Positions 25,567 to 34,924 are shown, counted from the first letter of the stretch. The stretch: DNA of 64,000 nt from Paenibacillus sp. FJAT-26967 (GCF_001541095.1 NZ_LMXH01000001.1:942048-1006047); one strand, 5' to 3'. The notes: generated by a model not told the origin, from the sequence alone. Made by a program: numbers and translations.

Positions 25567-27078
25567 ATGAGAAGCCGTGACCAGATTTTACATGAGGAAG
25601 GCGGTCTATTTCCGGGCCTTACCTATACAGAAGCGGTACTGAAACCAGCTTTTAATGAAGCGAAAACTAGTTTGCTCCCGCCGATGATGGCGATCAACAA
25701 AGCACATCTCATCATGCTCAAGGATCAGGGACTTGTTACCAGTGAAGAAGCCGGGCAAATAGCCGGTGCGATCCGCGGACTGGATTTGGAGAAACTCCGC
25801 CAGTGTGAATATACCGGGCAGTTTGAAGATTTATTTTTCCAGGTGGAAAGTGAATTACTGGAAGCGGCGGGGGACATTGCTGGGAATTTACATCTGGCCC
25901 GCAGCCGTAACGATATGGGGATAGCCATCTACCGGATCGTGCTCCGGGAGAAGCTTCAGACGACGATCCGGGGAGGTCTGGCGCTCAAAAGCCAACTGCT
26001 TACATTTGCCGAGGAGCATGCAGACACACTGATGATCGGCTATACGCACACCCAGCAGGCTCAGCCGACCACACTGGCCCACTACATCATGGCCGTAGCC
26101 GATTCGCTGGACCGGGATATCCGCCGCCTGCAGGCGGCTTACGCGAACTGCAACCGCAGCAGCATGGGGGCGGCGGCGCTGACGACATCGGGATTCAAGA
26201 TATCCCGCGAGAGAATGCAGGAGCTGCTCGGCTTTGACGAGCTGGTGCACAATTCCTATGACGCTATCGGAGGTGCCGATTACGTCGGTGAAATCGCAGC
26301 AGCCGTGCAGCTTGCGGGGATTAACCTCGGCCGCGCTTCACAGGACTTCCTCCTGTGGTGCACACAGGAGTTCGGCGTACTGCGGGTGGCCGATCCCTAC
26401 GTGCAAATCTCCTCGATCATGCCGCAAAAGCGCAATCCGGTATCTTTCGAGCATATGCGCTCGCTTCTGTCCAGCTGTGTAGGAAATACTCAGACGGTGC
26501 TCACGATGATGCACAATACTCCGTTCGGGGATATCGTGGATACCGAAGACGACATGCAGCCTTATGCATGGAAGGCGCTGGCCGTACTGGATCAGATGTA
26601 CCGTCTCTTATCCTGTGTCATCGGTACGCTCGATGTTGATAAAGAAGTGCTGCGCAAGAGGACAGAAGCCAGCTTCGCTACCGTTACGGAGCTGGCCGAT
26701 ACTCTCGTCCGTACCGATCAGCTTTCTTTCCGCAAATCGCATCACATCGTCAGCGGTGTTGTGAAGCATGCGCTGGCCGAAGGACTTGCTGCCAACGAAA
26801 TCTCTCTGGAGCTGGTGAACGAGGTAGCTCTGGAAGTCATCGGGCGCAAGCTGCTGATCACTCCGGAAGAATTCCGCAGTTCACTGGATCCCGTTCACTT
26901 CGTGAATATCCGCACTCTGCCGGGCGGTCCGGCTCCGGAAGAGATCCGCCGCACGATAGCGGACCGCAGAGTGCGCCAGCATCAGCAGGAGGCATGGCTA
27001 TCGGCCGCGCAGAAGCAGACGACGGGCGCACTTGCCAATCTGGACGCTGAGCTCCAAGGCTGGAGCGCGGGCCAATGA
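25567..27078 (+). CDS. Argininosuccinate-lyase-like enzyme of the fumarase/aspartase superfamily
   Basis: 503 residues. The superfamily signature S-S-I-M-P-Q-K-R-N-P (about 284-293) with its catalytic Ser loop is intact, as are G-Y-T-H-T-Q-x-A-Q-P and R-S-R-N-D. The superfamily removes fumarate from C-N (or C-O) bonded succinyl groups. The usual argininosuccinate lyase word H-T-G-R-S-R-N-D-Q is altered here to H-L-A-R-S-R-N-D-M. No other arginine biosynthesis gene is nearby and the gene sits in a catabolic operon, so another substrate is likely. The ATG at 25567 is set by GGGAGG 9 bases upstream; the ATG at 25558 touches that site. It overlaps the next gene by 4 bases. Confidence 0.85.
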   Translation: MRSRDQILHEEGGLFPGLTYTEAVLKPAFNEAKTSLLPPMMAINKAHLIMLKDQGLVTSEEAGQIAGAIRGLDLEKLRQCEYTGQFEDLFFQVESELLEAAGDIAGNLHLARSRNDMGIAIYRIVLREKLQTTIRGGLALKSQLLTFAEEHADTLMIGYTHTQQAQPTTLAHYIMAVADSLDRDIRRLQAAYANCNRSSMGAAALTTSGFKISRERMQELLGFDELVHNSYDAIGGADYVGEIAAAVQLAGINLGRASQDFLLWCTQEFGVLRVADPYVQISSIMPQKRNPVSFEHMRSLLSSCVGNTQTVLTMMHNTPFGDIVDTEDDMQPYAWKALAVLDQMYRLLSCVIGTLDVDKEVLRKRTEASFATVTELADTLVRTDQLSFRKSHHIVSGVVKHALAEGLAANEISLELVNEVALEVIGRKLLITPEEFRSSLDPVHFVNIRTLPGGPAPEEIRRTIADRRVRQHQQEAWLSAAQKQTTGALANLDAELQGWSAGQ

Positions 27079-28148
27079 CGGGGCCTGCGATTCCGCTGCT
27101 TGCCGTAGACGGCGGCGGGACGAAGTGTCTGGCGGTTTTTACGGATGAGGAAGGAACTGTTATCGGAACCGGAAGATCAGGGTCGGTGAATTATCAGACG
27201 ACCTCAGCGGAATCGGCTGCCAGCGAACTTGTGCAGGCTATTCATGCCGCGAGGAAGCAGCTGCAATCCTCCAGGCAAGGCGCCCCGCAAGACGAGATCG
27301 GGCAAGCAGGCACCCGGCAGATTGAAGGGGAGGGCGGGGACGTCACGGGCACTCTGGCCGGCCTGTCCAATCCGGATAATCCGGCTGAGGAATTGCAGAC
27401 GCTCGAGGTCGCCTGCGCCGTATTCGGAATGGCAGGGCTGGATACGGAGCATGACCGCGAGATGATTGAAGCCTTCGTAAAGGAAGCTCTGGTGAAGGCA
27501 GGCATCAGGGCCCGGCGGATCGTCATCGAGAACGACGGACTGGCTGCGCTGCTTGGAGCTACTGACGGCAAGCCCGGCATCCTGCTGATCGCCGGCACAG
27601 GCTCGATCGTGTACGGAATCAACGATTACGGCAGGAGCGCCCGGGCAGGCGGATGGGGGTACCGCGTCGGAGACGAGGGCAGCGGCTACTGGATCGGCAA
27701 GCAGGCGCTTATTGCCGTGCTGCAGTCGCTAGACGGCCGCCGGGGGCCTACTGCGCTCACGGACGCGGTGATGCCCTTCCTGGGCCTTCGGAGTGAAGAA
27801 GAGCTGTACAACTGGGTGTATTCCACCGAATACCGGGTGGATACGGTCGCCAGGCTGGCCAGGCTTGTGAGCGAGGCCGAGCAGGGGGGAGATCCGGCGG
27901 CCCGGTCGATTCTGGAAGCCGGCGCGGACGAATTGTTCCACGCCGCCAGAGCGGTCATCGAACGGCTGGATATGAGAGCAATGCCTTTTACACTTATACT
28001 TCAGGGAGGCGTTCTTCAGAATAACATGTTTATGCGCAGCAGATTGACGAATCAATTGCAGGATTTTGCCCCTTCATGTAATCTGGAAGAAGTCAAAAGA
28101 GAACCGATTTACGGCGTGATCACGCAGGGCCTCAGTCTGCTGCCGTAG
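27075..28148 (+). CDS. BadF/BadG/N-acetylglucosamine-kinase-like ATPase
   Basis: Sugar-kinase-fold protein of 357 residues. Phosphate-1 motif D-G-G-G-T-K (about 12-17), the catalytic Asp region ENDGLAALLGA, phosphate-2 G-T-G-S-I-V-Y-G and a C-terminal adenosine motif (LQGGVLQNN) are present. The family includes N-acetylglucosamine and glucosamine kinases, so it probably traps a freed amino sugar as a phosphate. Between residues ~62 and ~109 (bases about 27258-27401) there is a hydrophilic insertion not usual for the family. The gene overlaps the lyase stop (ATGA), so the two are translationally coupled. Confidence 0.83.
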   Translation: MTGPAIPLLAVDGGGTKCLAVFTDEEGTVIGTGRSGSVNYQTTSAESAASELVQAIHAARKQLQSSRQGAPQDEIGQAGTRQIEGEGGDVTGTLAGLSNPDNPAEELQTLEVACAVFGMAGLDTEHDREMIEAFVKEALVKAGIRARRIVIENDGLAALLGATDGKPGILLIAGTGSIVYGINDYGRSARAGGWGYRVGDEGSGYWIGKQALIAVLQSLDGRRGPTALTDAVMPFLGLRSEEELYNWVYSTEYRVDTVARLARLVSEAEQGGDPAARSILEAGADELFHAARAVIERLDMRAMPFTLILQGGVLQNNMFMRSRLTNQLQDFAPSCNLEEVKREPIYGVITQGLSLLP

Positions 28149-28175
28149 CTCGGGAGATAGAAGGGTGGTTCCGTC

Positions 28176-28919
28176 ATGAGGAAAACGTTGCTCTTTATTT
28201 TTGCACATCCGGATGATGAATCCTTTGCCTGCGGGGGCACTATGGCCAAATACGCAGATCAGGGGCATGCCGTCCATCTCGTATGCGCTACATCCGGCTG
28301 CAAAGGAAAGACCGGAGGGTACTCGTTTACCTGCCGGGAGGAGGTTGCCCGTTTCCGGGAAAGTGAACTTCAGCTGGCCGCCGGCGTGCTAGGTCTTCAG
28401 GAGGTTTGCTTCTGCCGTTACCCGGACGGAGGTCTGGCTGAGGTCGATGAAGAGGAGCTGGCTTCGCATATAGCGGATCTCATCTTGAAGCTTCAGCCGC
28501 AGCTCATCGTAACGTTTCCCCCAGACGGAGTAACCGGACACCCGGATCACATCGCTGTCTCGAAGGCTGTGCTGCGTGCGGCAGTTCGGACCGAGAGCAG
28601 CCTGGAGACCGCACCGGATCTGTACTATGTCTCCATTCCGAATTACTATGACCACTGCGGAGACTATGGCCCGTCAGAACGTTGTCCTATTACGGCGCGC
28701 GTAGACATTTCGGAATTCCGCAGCCGTAAGGGTGAGGCGCTTCAAGCGCATAAAAGCCAGGTTTTTTCGGTCAACCGGGCCTACCCGGGTGTGATGAACG
28801 GAGATTACTCCGTGATTGGCAGCTGCGAATATTTTACCCTTGTGCGCCGGCACGGGCAGACTGTCGAACATAATGGCTGCACCGGCACCGGTGAAATTCC
28901 GGAAATCGATCTGGTCTGA
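28176..28919 (+). CDS. Cytoplasmic PIG-L/LmbE-family deacetylase
   Basis: 247 residues, with no signal peptide. The zinc motif A-H-P-D-D-E is at residues 11-16, and the third ligand lies in GVTGHPDHIAVS (about 124-135). The overall form resembles the bacillithiol-pathway deacetylases (BshB2/YojG) and other GlcNAc-conjugate deacetylases. With the secreted PIG-L protein, the operon holds two deacetylases, one outside and one inside the cell. The start has GAAGGGTGG about 8 bases upstream. It is the last gene before the operon terminator. Confidence 0.85.
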   Translation: MRKTLLFIFAHPDDESFACGGTMAKYADQGHAVHLVCATSGCKGKTGGYSFTCREEVARFRESELQLAAGVLGLQEVCFCRYPDGGLAEVDEEELASHIADLILKLQPQLIVTFPPDGVTGHPDHIAVSKAVLRAAVRTESSLETAPDLYYVSIPNYYDHCGDYGPSERCPITARVDISEFRSRKGEALQAHKSQVFSVNRAYPGVMNGDYSVIGSCEYFTLVRRHGQTVEHNGCTGTGEIPEIDLV

Positions 28920-28945
28920 TTCTTCAACGGATCGGATGATCCCTA

Positions 28946-28988
28946 ACCCCAGTTCTCCCAGTAATTTAAGGAGAATTGGGGTTGTTTG
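28946..28988 (+). terminator. Terminator of the catabolic operon
   Basis: Long stem AACCCCA-x-TTCTCC paired with GGAGAA-x-TGGGGTT, followed by GTTT. No comparably strong T-run terminator occurs upstream within the operon. Confidence 0.85.
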
Positions 28989-29129
28989 CTGTATGGTTTG
29001 CGCATTGCTGTGGGCATAGCTTTGATTTCCTGGGCTTAATCCGGTACACTTAGGGATAAACTTTATGGAACTCACGGACGAGGTTCAAACAAAATCAGCC
29101 GGTTCCGGACCGGCTCTGAGGTGGATTAC

Positions 29130-30041
29130 TTGACTCATTCTTATAATAATGTCGTACTGTTCCCCAAAACTTCGGCTGCTTACGAGAAGCAGATGACGCT
29201 TATGCTGGAACAGGAAAATTACGAAGAGGCTGCCCGCCTGCTCCGCTATCTTTTGCAATTTTCCCGTGACGATGCGGACAAACAGGCCCAGTGGAGGGCA
29301 CTTCTTCAATGGCTGGAAACCATGTTTCCCGAAACGATTTTCGAGGATGGATTAAAGGTAGACGACGAAGACACGGAATTAACCGAAGAAGATCTGATGA
29401 GGCAATCCGTATCCGATAAATCAGCGGAAGGCCGTCAATATGTCGGCCGGCTTCTTGATATGCTTGAAGACAGGCAAGATATGGAACGTCAGATGATCGC
29501 ACTGGAACAGCTCGCTTATGCGGATGATCCGCGGATCGACGAGTTTCTCAAAGAGTGGCTGCACACGGCGGAGAATCACCCGTTCATTCAGTTCCGCGCC
29601 CTTCAAGTGCTCAAGCAGCGCGAAGTTAAGGGACCTGCTGTCCTTGCTCGCAAGGGCGACAAAATGGTGATCCGGATCGAAGACACTCCGCTTAAGCTGG
29701 AAGAATTCCCGGAGAAGATCCGGGAAATGCTGTACCGGGTGCAGCAGCTCAGCGAAAACGACCAGCCGGATTTCGGCTTTTTTGCGGAGCAGACCTGGAT
29801 GGAATTCCTGAAGACGGTCTATGGAACCGAGCTTTACGCTGCCATGAGCGCCTCGACCGAAGAAGAGATAGACGCATGGGCCTGCGCGCTGCATGGGGTT
29901 CTGCTTCAGACGCTCTACGGGGAAGCAGGCCGTGAGCAGCTTCTTGAACAATATGGAATCACGGCCGGAGCGGTCGGCAAATGGACAGAAGCTTACGGCT
30001 GTCTGCACTCTTTTATGCGGACATTTTTTACAGGCAGTTAA
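29130..30041 (+). CDS. ysoA: YsoA-like helical repeat protein upstream of tig
   Basis: 303-residue acidic, all-helical protein with TPR-like stretches (for example LEQENYEEAARLLRYLLQ near 25-42 and MERQMIALEQLAYADD near 118-133). B. subtilis has the uncharacterised TPR protein YsoA next to tig, so the name rests on similarity of type plus synteny. Function is unknown; TPR folds usually mediate protein contacts. The TTG at 29130 follows GAGGTGG by 5 bases and is preferred to the GTG at 29121, which lies inside that site. Confidence 0.7.
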   Translation: MTHSYNNVVLFPKTSAAYEKQMTLMLEQENYEEAARLLRYLLQFSRDDADKQAQWRALLQWLETMFPETIFEDGLKVDDEDTELTEEDLMRQSVSDKSAEGRQYVGRLLDMLEDRQDMERQMIALEQLAYADDPRIDEFLKEWLHTAENHPFIQFRALQVLKQREVKGPAVLARKGDKMVIRIEDTPLKLEEFPEKIREMLYRVQQLSENDQPDFGFFAEQTWMEFLKTVYGTELYAAMSASTEEEIDAWACALHGVLLQTLYGEAGREQLLEQYGITAGAVGKWTEAYGCLHSFMRTFFTGS

Positions 30042-30065
30042 AAATCGGCGATTCATTCGATTCTC

Positions 30066-30093
30066 TTGAAAAGACAAGGTTTTGTGTTATACT
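30066..30093 (+). promoter_or_regulatory. Promoter of tig
   Basis: TTGAAA (30066-30071) and TATACT (30088-30093) are spaced by 16 bases, with an upstream TG giving an extended -10. Confidence 0.7.
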
Positions 30094-30195
30094 AGAATGG
30101 TTATAATGGCCGGTAAAAGGGTTTTTCTGCATTTTGCAAGGTCAGAACGTGAAAAAATACTTGTCAGGGTACATTTTTGGAGGGGAAAGCATAAA

Positions 30196-31560
30196 ATGAA
30201 AGCAAGCTGGGAAAAAATAGAGAAGAACACTGCCGTTCTTGATATCGAAGTGGAAGCGGAGCAAGTTGCAGAAGCACTCGATAGAGCATTTAAGAAAATC
30301 GTATCGAAAGTAAACGTTCCGGGATTCCGTAAAGGTAAAGTGCCCCGTTCTATTTTCGAGAAGCGTTTTGGCGTTGAAAGCTTGTACCAGGACGCACTGG
30401 ACATCATTCTGCCAGAAGCTTACATGCAAGCTGTTCAAGAAACGGGCATCGAGCCTGTAGACCGTCCGGAAGTGGACGTAGAACAGTTCGGTAAAGGCCA
30501 AGCTTTGAAATTCAAAGCGAAAGTAGCCCTGAAGCCTGAAGTGGAGCTTGGCGAATACAAAGGCCTGGCTGTTCCTGCTGTTGACAGCACTGTATCTTCG
30601 CAGGAAATCGACGAAGAACTGGAACGCCTGCAGCAAAGACATGCTGAACTCGTTGTTGTTGAAGAAGGCGCAGCTGAGAACGGCGACATCACGATTATTG
30701 ACTTTGAAGGTTTCGTGAACGGTGAAGCATTCGAAGGCGGCAAAGCGGAGAAGTACTCTCTTGAACTGGGATCCAACAGCTTCATTCCTGGTTTCGAAGA
30801 GCAGGTTGTCGGGATGGTCAAAGACGAAGAGAAAGACATCGAAGTCAACTTCCCGGAAGAATACCACTCCGAAGAGCTTAAAGGTCAAGCGGCTTCTTTC
30901 AAAGTTAAGCTGCACGACATCAAACGCAAGAACCTGCCTGCACTTGACGATGAGTTTGCTAAAGACGTTAGCGAATTCGATACGCTGGAAGAGTACAAGC
31001 AGGATATCGCGAAAAGCCTGGAAGAGAAGAAGAAGCAGGATGCAGAAGTGGGACGCGAAACGGCTGTTGTCGAGAAAGCCGCTGCTAATGCTAACGTTGA
31101 AATTCCGGCTTCCATGATCGAAACTGAACTCGATCAGATGGTAGGCGAGTTCGAAAGACGCCTTCGCATGCAAGGCATGACACTTGACCTGTACTTCCAA
31201 TTCTCCGGTCAGAACGTGGACGTGCTGAAATCTCAAATGAGAGAAGATGCAGAGAAACGTGTTCGCAACAACCTGGTTCTTGAAGCCATTGCTGCAGCAG
31301 AGAAAATCGAAGCATCCGATGCAGATGTGGATGCTGAACTTGCACGTCTTGCTGAGCAGTACCAGAAGACTGTTGAAGAGCTGAAATCAATCTTTGAAGC
31401 TAACGGCAGCCTGGAAGGCATCAAGCAAGATCTGGCTGTTCGCAAAACGGTTGACTTCTTGCTAGCTAACAGCACAGAAGAGAAAGAAAAAGCGGCAAAG
31501 AAAGAACCAAAAGCAAAAAAAGCAGCAAAAGAGGAAGCTAAGGAAGAAGCGGCTGAGTAA
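30196..31560 (+). CDS. tig: Trigger factor (ribosome-associated chaperone/prolyl isomerase)
   Basis: Binds ribosomes at the exit tunnel and assists folding of nascent chains. 454 residues from the ATG at 30196 (MKASWEKIEKN), set by GGAGGGG 10 bases upstream; the open frame from 30082 is spurious. The ribosome-binding domain carries G-F-R-K-G-K-x-P (about 44-51). The FKBP-type isomerase domain follows (about 160-245; NGDITIIDFEGFVNGEAFEGG). The C-terminal chaperone domain covers about 250-430. The final ~25 residues are a Lys/Ala/Glu-rich tail (AAKKEPKAKKAAKEEAK) that extends beyond the usual end. Confidence 0.97.
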   Translation: MKASWEKIEKNTAVLDIEVEAEQVAEALDRAFKKIVSKVNVPGFRKGKVPRSIFEKRFGVESLYQDALDIILPEAYMQAVQETGIEPVDRPEVDVEQFGKGQALKFKAKVALKPEVELGEYKGLAVPAVDSTVSSQEIDEELERLQQRHAELVVVEEGAAENGDITIIDFEGFVNGEAFEGGKAEKYSLELGSNSFIPGFEEQVVGMVKDEEKDIEVNFPEEYHSEELKGQAASFKVKLHDIKRKNLPALDDEFAKDVSEFDTLEEYKQDIAKSLEEKKKQDAEVGRETAVVEKAAANANVEIPASMIETELDQMVGEFERRLRMQGMTLDLYFQFSGQNVDVLKSQMREDAEKRVRNNLVLEAIAAAEKIEASDADVDAELARLAEQYQKTVEELKSIFEANGSLEGIKQDLAVRKTVDFLLANSTEEKEKAAKKEPKAKKAAKEEAKEEAAE

Positions 31561-31619
31561 TCTCTCTCCTTTTTAAACACCTTATGAACTCGACAAAAGC
31601 TGTATAATAGGACACATAC

Positions 31620-31651
31620 AGGGCACGTACTCCAAAGCGTGCCTTTGTTTT
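31620..31651 (+). terminator. Terminator between tig and clpP
   Basis: A GGCACG/CGTGCC stem with a 10-base loop is followed by TTTGTTTT. It separates tig from clpP. Confidence 0.7.
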
Positions 31652-31761
31652 ACCCGGAAACAGGCAAAGAAACAAATTTGCACAGCGCCTGTCCCAAATA
31701 TGACTTTACCTTTCAAACATGATAAAATGGAAGGTAAGTACCCCGCAAAGGAGTTGGTCCA

Positions 31762-32355
31762 ATGAGTCTTATCCCTATGGTTGTGGAGCAAGAAGCCCGT
31801 GGTGAGCGTTCTTACGACATTTATTCTCGCCTGCTCAAAGACCGAATTATCTTTATCGGCAGCGCGATTGATGATGACGTGGCTAACCTGGTCATTGCCC
31901 AACTGCTGTTTTTACAGGCGCAGGACGCTGAGAAAGATATTCACGTATACATTAATTCTCCGGGTGGGTCTGTAACGGCCGGTCTCGGAATTTACGATAC
32001 GATGCAGCACATCAAACCGGACGTGTCGACGATCTGCGTCGGCATGGCAGCAAGCATGGGTTCCCTGCTGCTGACTGCTGGTGCGAAGGGCAAACGTTTT
32101 TCGCTTCCTAACAGCGAAGTAATGATTCACCAGCCGCTTGGCGGTGTAAGAGGTCAAGCCGCGGATATTAAAATCCATGCGGATTGGATCATCAAGACGA
32201 AGCAGAAGCTCAACGATATTTACGTGAAACATACCGGTCAGCCGTACGATAAAATCGATCGTGATACGGATCGTGATAATTTCATGAGCGCAGAAGACGC
32301 GAAAGCTTACGGTCTGATCGACGAGGTCATCACTCGAAGCGACCTGAAATCATAA
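31762..32355 (+). CDS. clpP: ATP-dependent Clp protease proteolytic subunit
   Basis: Serine protease core (14-mer) that degrades proteins unfolded by ClpX or ClpC. 197 residues. The catalytic triad is visible: Ser98 in GMAASMGS, His123 in MIHQPLGG and Asp172 in DRDNFM. The N-terminal [20 protein letters not shown] matches the processed family N-terminus. AAAGGAG lies just upstream. clpX follows after 12 bases, so the two are co-expressed. Confidence 0.98.
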   Translation: MSLIPMVVEQEARGERSYDIYSRLLKDRIIFIGSAIDDDVANLVIAQLLFLQAQDAEKDIHVYINSPGGSVTAGLGIYDTMQHIKPDVSTICVGMAASMGSLLLTAGAKGKRFSLPNSEVMIHQPLGGVRGQAADIKIHADWIIKTKQKLNDIYVKHTGQPYDKIDRDTDRDNFMSAEDAKAYGLIDEVITRSDLKS

Positions 32356-32367
32356 AGGAGTGATCCA

Positions 32368-33630
32368 ATGTTTAAATTCAACGATGAAAAAGGTCAGTTG
32401 AAATGTTCTTTCTGCGGAAAGTCCCAAGATCAGGTTCGCAAGCTCGTTGCTGGCCCGGGTGTCTACATTTGCGATGAGTGTATCGAATTGTGCACGGAAA
32501 TCGTTGAAGAAGAGCTCGGCCATGAAGAAGAGCTGGATCTTAAGGACATTCCGAAACCGAAAGAAATCTGCACCATTTTGGATCAATATGTAATCGGCCA
32601 GGATCAGGCGAAAAAATCGCTCTCCGTCGCTGTTTACAATCACTATAAGCGCATCAATTCTCAAAGCAAGATTGAAGATGTTGAGCTTCAAAAGAGTAAC
32701 ATTATCCTCGTGGGCCCTACCGGTAGCGGTAAGACGCTTCTGGCTCAGACCCTTGCGAAGATTCTGAATGTTCCTTTTGCGATTGCGGATGCGACTTCCT
32801 TGACCGAAGCCGGTTATGTGGGCGAGGACGTGGAGAACATCTTGCTCAAGCTTATTCAAGCGGCAGATTATGACGTGGAGAAAGCGGAACGCGGTATTAT
32901 TTATATCGATGAAATCGATAAAGTGGCGCGTAAATCCGAGAACCCGTCCATTACTCGTGACGTTTCGGGCGAAGGCGTGCAGCAGGCACTCCTCAAAATT
33001 CTTGAAGGTACGGTAGCATCCGTTCCTCCGCAAGGCGGACGCAAGCACCCGCATCAAGAATTTATCCAGATCGACACGACGAACATTCTGTTTGTGTGCG
33101 GTGGTGCCTTTGACGGATTAGAGCAAATCATCAAACGCAGAATCGGTAAGAAAGTCATCGGTTTCAGCTCAGACGGTCTCAAAACCGACCTGAAGCCGGG
33201 CGAATACTTATCCATGGTTCTGCCGGAAGACTTGCTGAAATTCGGTCTTATTCCGGAATTCGTAGGCCGTCTGCCAGTTGTCTCCACTTTGGAGCCTTTG
33301 GATGAAGCCGCGCTTGTCCGTATTCTGACCGAGCCTAAGAATGCGCTTGTGAAGCAGTATCAGAAGCTGCTTGAGATGGACAATGTCAAGCTTGAGTTTG
33401 ATGCTGAATCACTGGACGCTATCGCTAAGGAAGCCATCAAACGTAACACGGGCGCCCGTGGACTGCGTGCCATCATTGAGAGCATTATGCTTGATGTCAT
33501 GTTCGATGTTCCGACCCGTACCGATGTAACGAACTGCATGGTTACGAAGGATTCTGTTCAGAACAAGCTGTCACCTGTATTGTCCTCGAATGAAGGTCAA
33601 TCGGATAACAAAAAAGAAGAAAGCGCCTGA
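32368..33630 (+). CDS. clpX: ATP-dependent Clp protease ATP-binding subunit ClpX
   Basis: AAA+ unfoldase that feeds substrates to ClpP. 420 residues. The N-terminal C4 zinc domain (C-S-F-C-G-K and C-D-E-C-I-E-L-C, about 11-39) is followed by Walker A G-P-T-G-S-G-K-T (about 112-119), Walker [10 protein letters not shown], the R-K-H-P-H-Q-E (RKH-like) pore loop and the sensor region E-F-V-G-R-L-P. The I-G-F pocket-binding loop for ClpP is seen as KVIGFSSDG (about 266-274). Confidence 0.98.
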   Translation: MFKFNDEKGQLKCSFCGKSQDQVRKLVAGPGVYICDECIELCTEIVEEELGHEEELDLKDIPKPKEICTILDQYVIGQDQAKKSLSVAVYNHYKRINSQSKIEDVELQKSNIILVGPTGSGKTLLAQTLAKILNVPFAIADATSLTEAGYVGEDVENILLKLIQAADYDVEKAERGIIYIDEIDKVARKSENPSITRDVSGEGVQQALLKILEGTVASVPPQGGRKHPHQEFIQIDTTNILFVCGGAFDGLEQIIKRRIGKKVIGFSSDGLKTDLKPGEYLSMVLPEDLLKFGLIPEFVGRLPVVSTLEPLDEAALVRILTEPKNALVKQYQKLLEMDNVKLEFDAESLDAIAKEAIKRNTGARGLRAIIESIMLDVMFDVPTRTDVTNCMVTKDSVQNKLSPVLSSNEGQSDNKKEESA

Positions 33631-33680
33631 TTCGAAGTCAGTTTCCGTAATCGGCTGCTCATACTATAAAGGTACCGACA

Positions 33681-33753
33681 GCCTCCAAGCTGCCCGGCTC
33701 TGGCTGCCCGCTTCATATTAGAGGCCGGGACAGCGGGCTGTGCGGTCTGGAGG
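33681..33753 (+). promoter_or_regulatory. Structured leader that could sequester the ispG ribosome site
   Basis: A 13-bp helix with two single-base bulges forms between 33689-33701 (GCTGCCCGGCTCT) and 33720-33734 (AGAGGCCGGGACAGC). Outside it, CCTCCA at 33682-33687 is exactly complementary to TGGAGG at 33748-33753, the only strong ribosome site before ispG. No T-run follows, so it is not a simple terminator. No known riboswitch class was recognised. Confidence 0.5.
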
Positions 33754-33764
33754 ATGTTTGGTTC

Positions 33765-34910
33765 ATGGGAGAGAAGACACGCATGTTTCACAGAAAGGAT
33801 ACGAGACCGGTACGCGTCGGGGATTTGACAATCGGCGGCAGTGATGAGGTTATCATTCAGAGTATGTGTACGACGAAAACGGCGGACGTGAAAGCAACCG
33901 TGGCGGAAATCCACCGTCTGGAAGAGGCCGGATGCCAGCTCGTTCGCGTGACCGTCAACAATAAAGAAGCCGCGGAGGCTATCAAGGAAATTAAGAAGCA
34001 AATTCATATTCCATTGGTTTCGGATATTCACTTCGATCATCGGCTTGCTCTATCTGCCATTGAGAACGGGATTGATAAAGTAAGAATTAACCCGGGCAAT
34101 ATTGGCCGAAGAGAGAAAGTCGAAGCTGTTGTGAAAGCCTGCAAAGAACGCGGGATTCCGATCCGTATCGGAGTGAATGCAGGTTCCCTTGAGAATCATC
34201 TGCTGGAGAAGTACGGTTACCCGACTCCTGAAGCGATGGTGGAGAGCGCATTGTTCCACATTGGTATCCTGGAAGAGCTCGATTTCCATGACATCATTGT
34301 ATCGCTGAAAGCATCGGACGTGCCGATGGCTATAGCGGCTTACTCACAAGCGGCTCAAGCTTTCAACTATCCGCTGCATTTGGGGATTACGGAAGCGGGC
34401 ACGCTTTTCTCGGGTACCGTCAAAAGTGCGGCAGGGCTTGGAGCGCTGCTGAGTATGGGCATCGGTTCGACGATGCGTATTTCACTGAGCGCCGATCCCG
34501 TAGAAGAAATAAAGGTAGCGCGTGAACTTCTTAAGTCCTTCGGACTTATTACGAACGCAGCAACCTTGGTATCTTGTCCGACTTGCGGACGTCTGGATAT
34601 CGACTTGTTCTCAATCGCCAATGAGGTGGAAGCTTACATTGCGAATATCAAAGTGCCGATCAAGGTCTCGGTGCTTGGCTGTGCCGTTAACGGACCGGGC
34701 GAAGCGCGTGAAGCCGATATCGGAATCGCGGGAGCCAGAGGAGAAGGGCTGCTTTTCCGTTACGGAGAAATGGTCCGCAAAATTCCTGAAGCGGAGCTGC
34801 TCAGCGAGCTGAAGAAAGAAATCGATCATATTGTGGTGGAATACGAACGGACCGGCGAAATTCCGGGACGTAAAGAGCATCAGGCACGCCACGGTATGCC
34901 GATCACCTAA
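33765..34910 (+). CDS. ispG: 4-hydroxy-3-methylbut-2-en-1-yl diphosphate synthase (IspG/GcpE)
   Basis: Iron-sulfur enzyme of the non-mevalonate isoprenoid pathway; converts MEcPP to HMBPP. 381 residues. The N-terminal barrel carries [25 protein letters not shown] and RINPGNIG. The C-terminal 4Fe-4S domain has C-P-T-C-G-R and [10 protein letters not shown]. The ATG at 33765 has GGAGG 11 bases upstream. An alternative ATG at 33783 (MFHRKD) has GGGAGAG upstream and would shorten the protein by six residues; both fit the family. Confidence 0.96.
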   Translation: MGEKTRMFHRKDTRPVRVGDLTIGGSDEVIIQSMCTTKTADVKATVAEIHRLEEAGCQLVRVTVNNKEAAEAIKEIKKQIHIPLVSDIHFDHRLALSAIENGIDKVRINPGNIGRREKVEAVVKACKERGIPIRIGVNAGSLENHLLEKYGYPTPEAMVESALFHIGILEELDFHDIIVSLKASDVPMAIAAYSQAAQAFNYPLHLGITEAGTLFSGTVKSAAGLGALLSMGIGSTMRISLSADPVEEIKVARELLKSFGLITNAATLVSCPTCGRLDIDLFSIANEVEAYIANIKVPIKVSVLGCAVNGPGEAREADIGIAGARGEGLLFRYGEMVRKIPEAELLSELKKEIDHIVVEYERTGEIPGRKEHQARHGMPIT

Positions 34911-34924
34911 CCCACCCAAGACAC

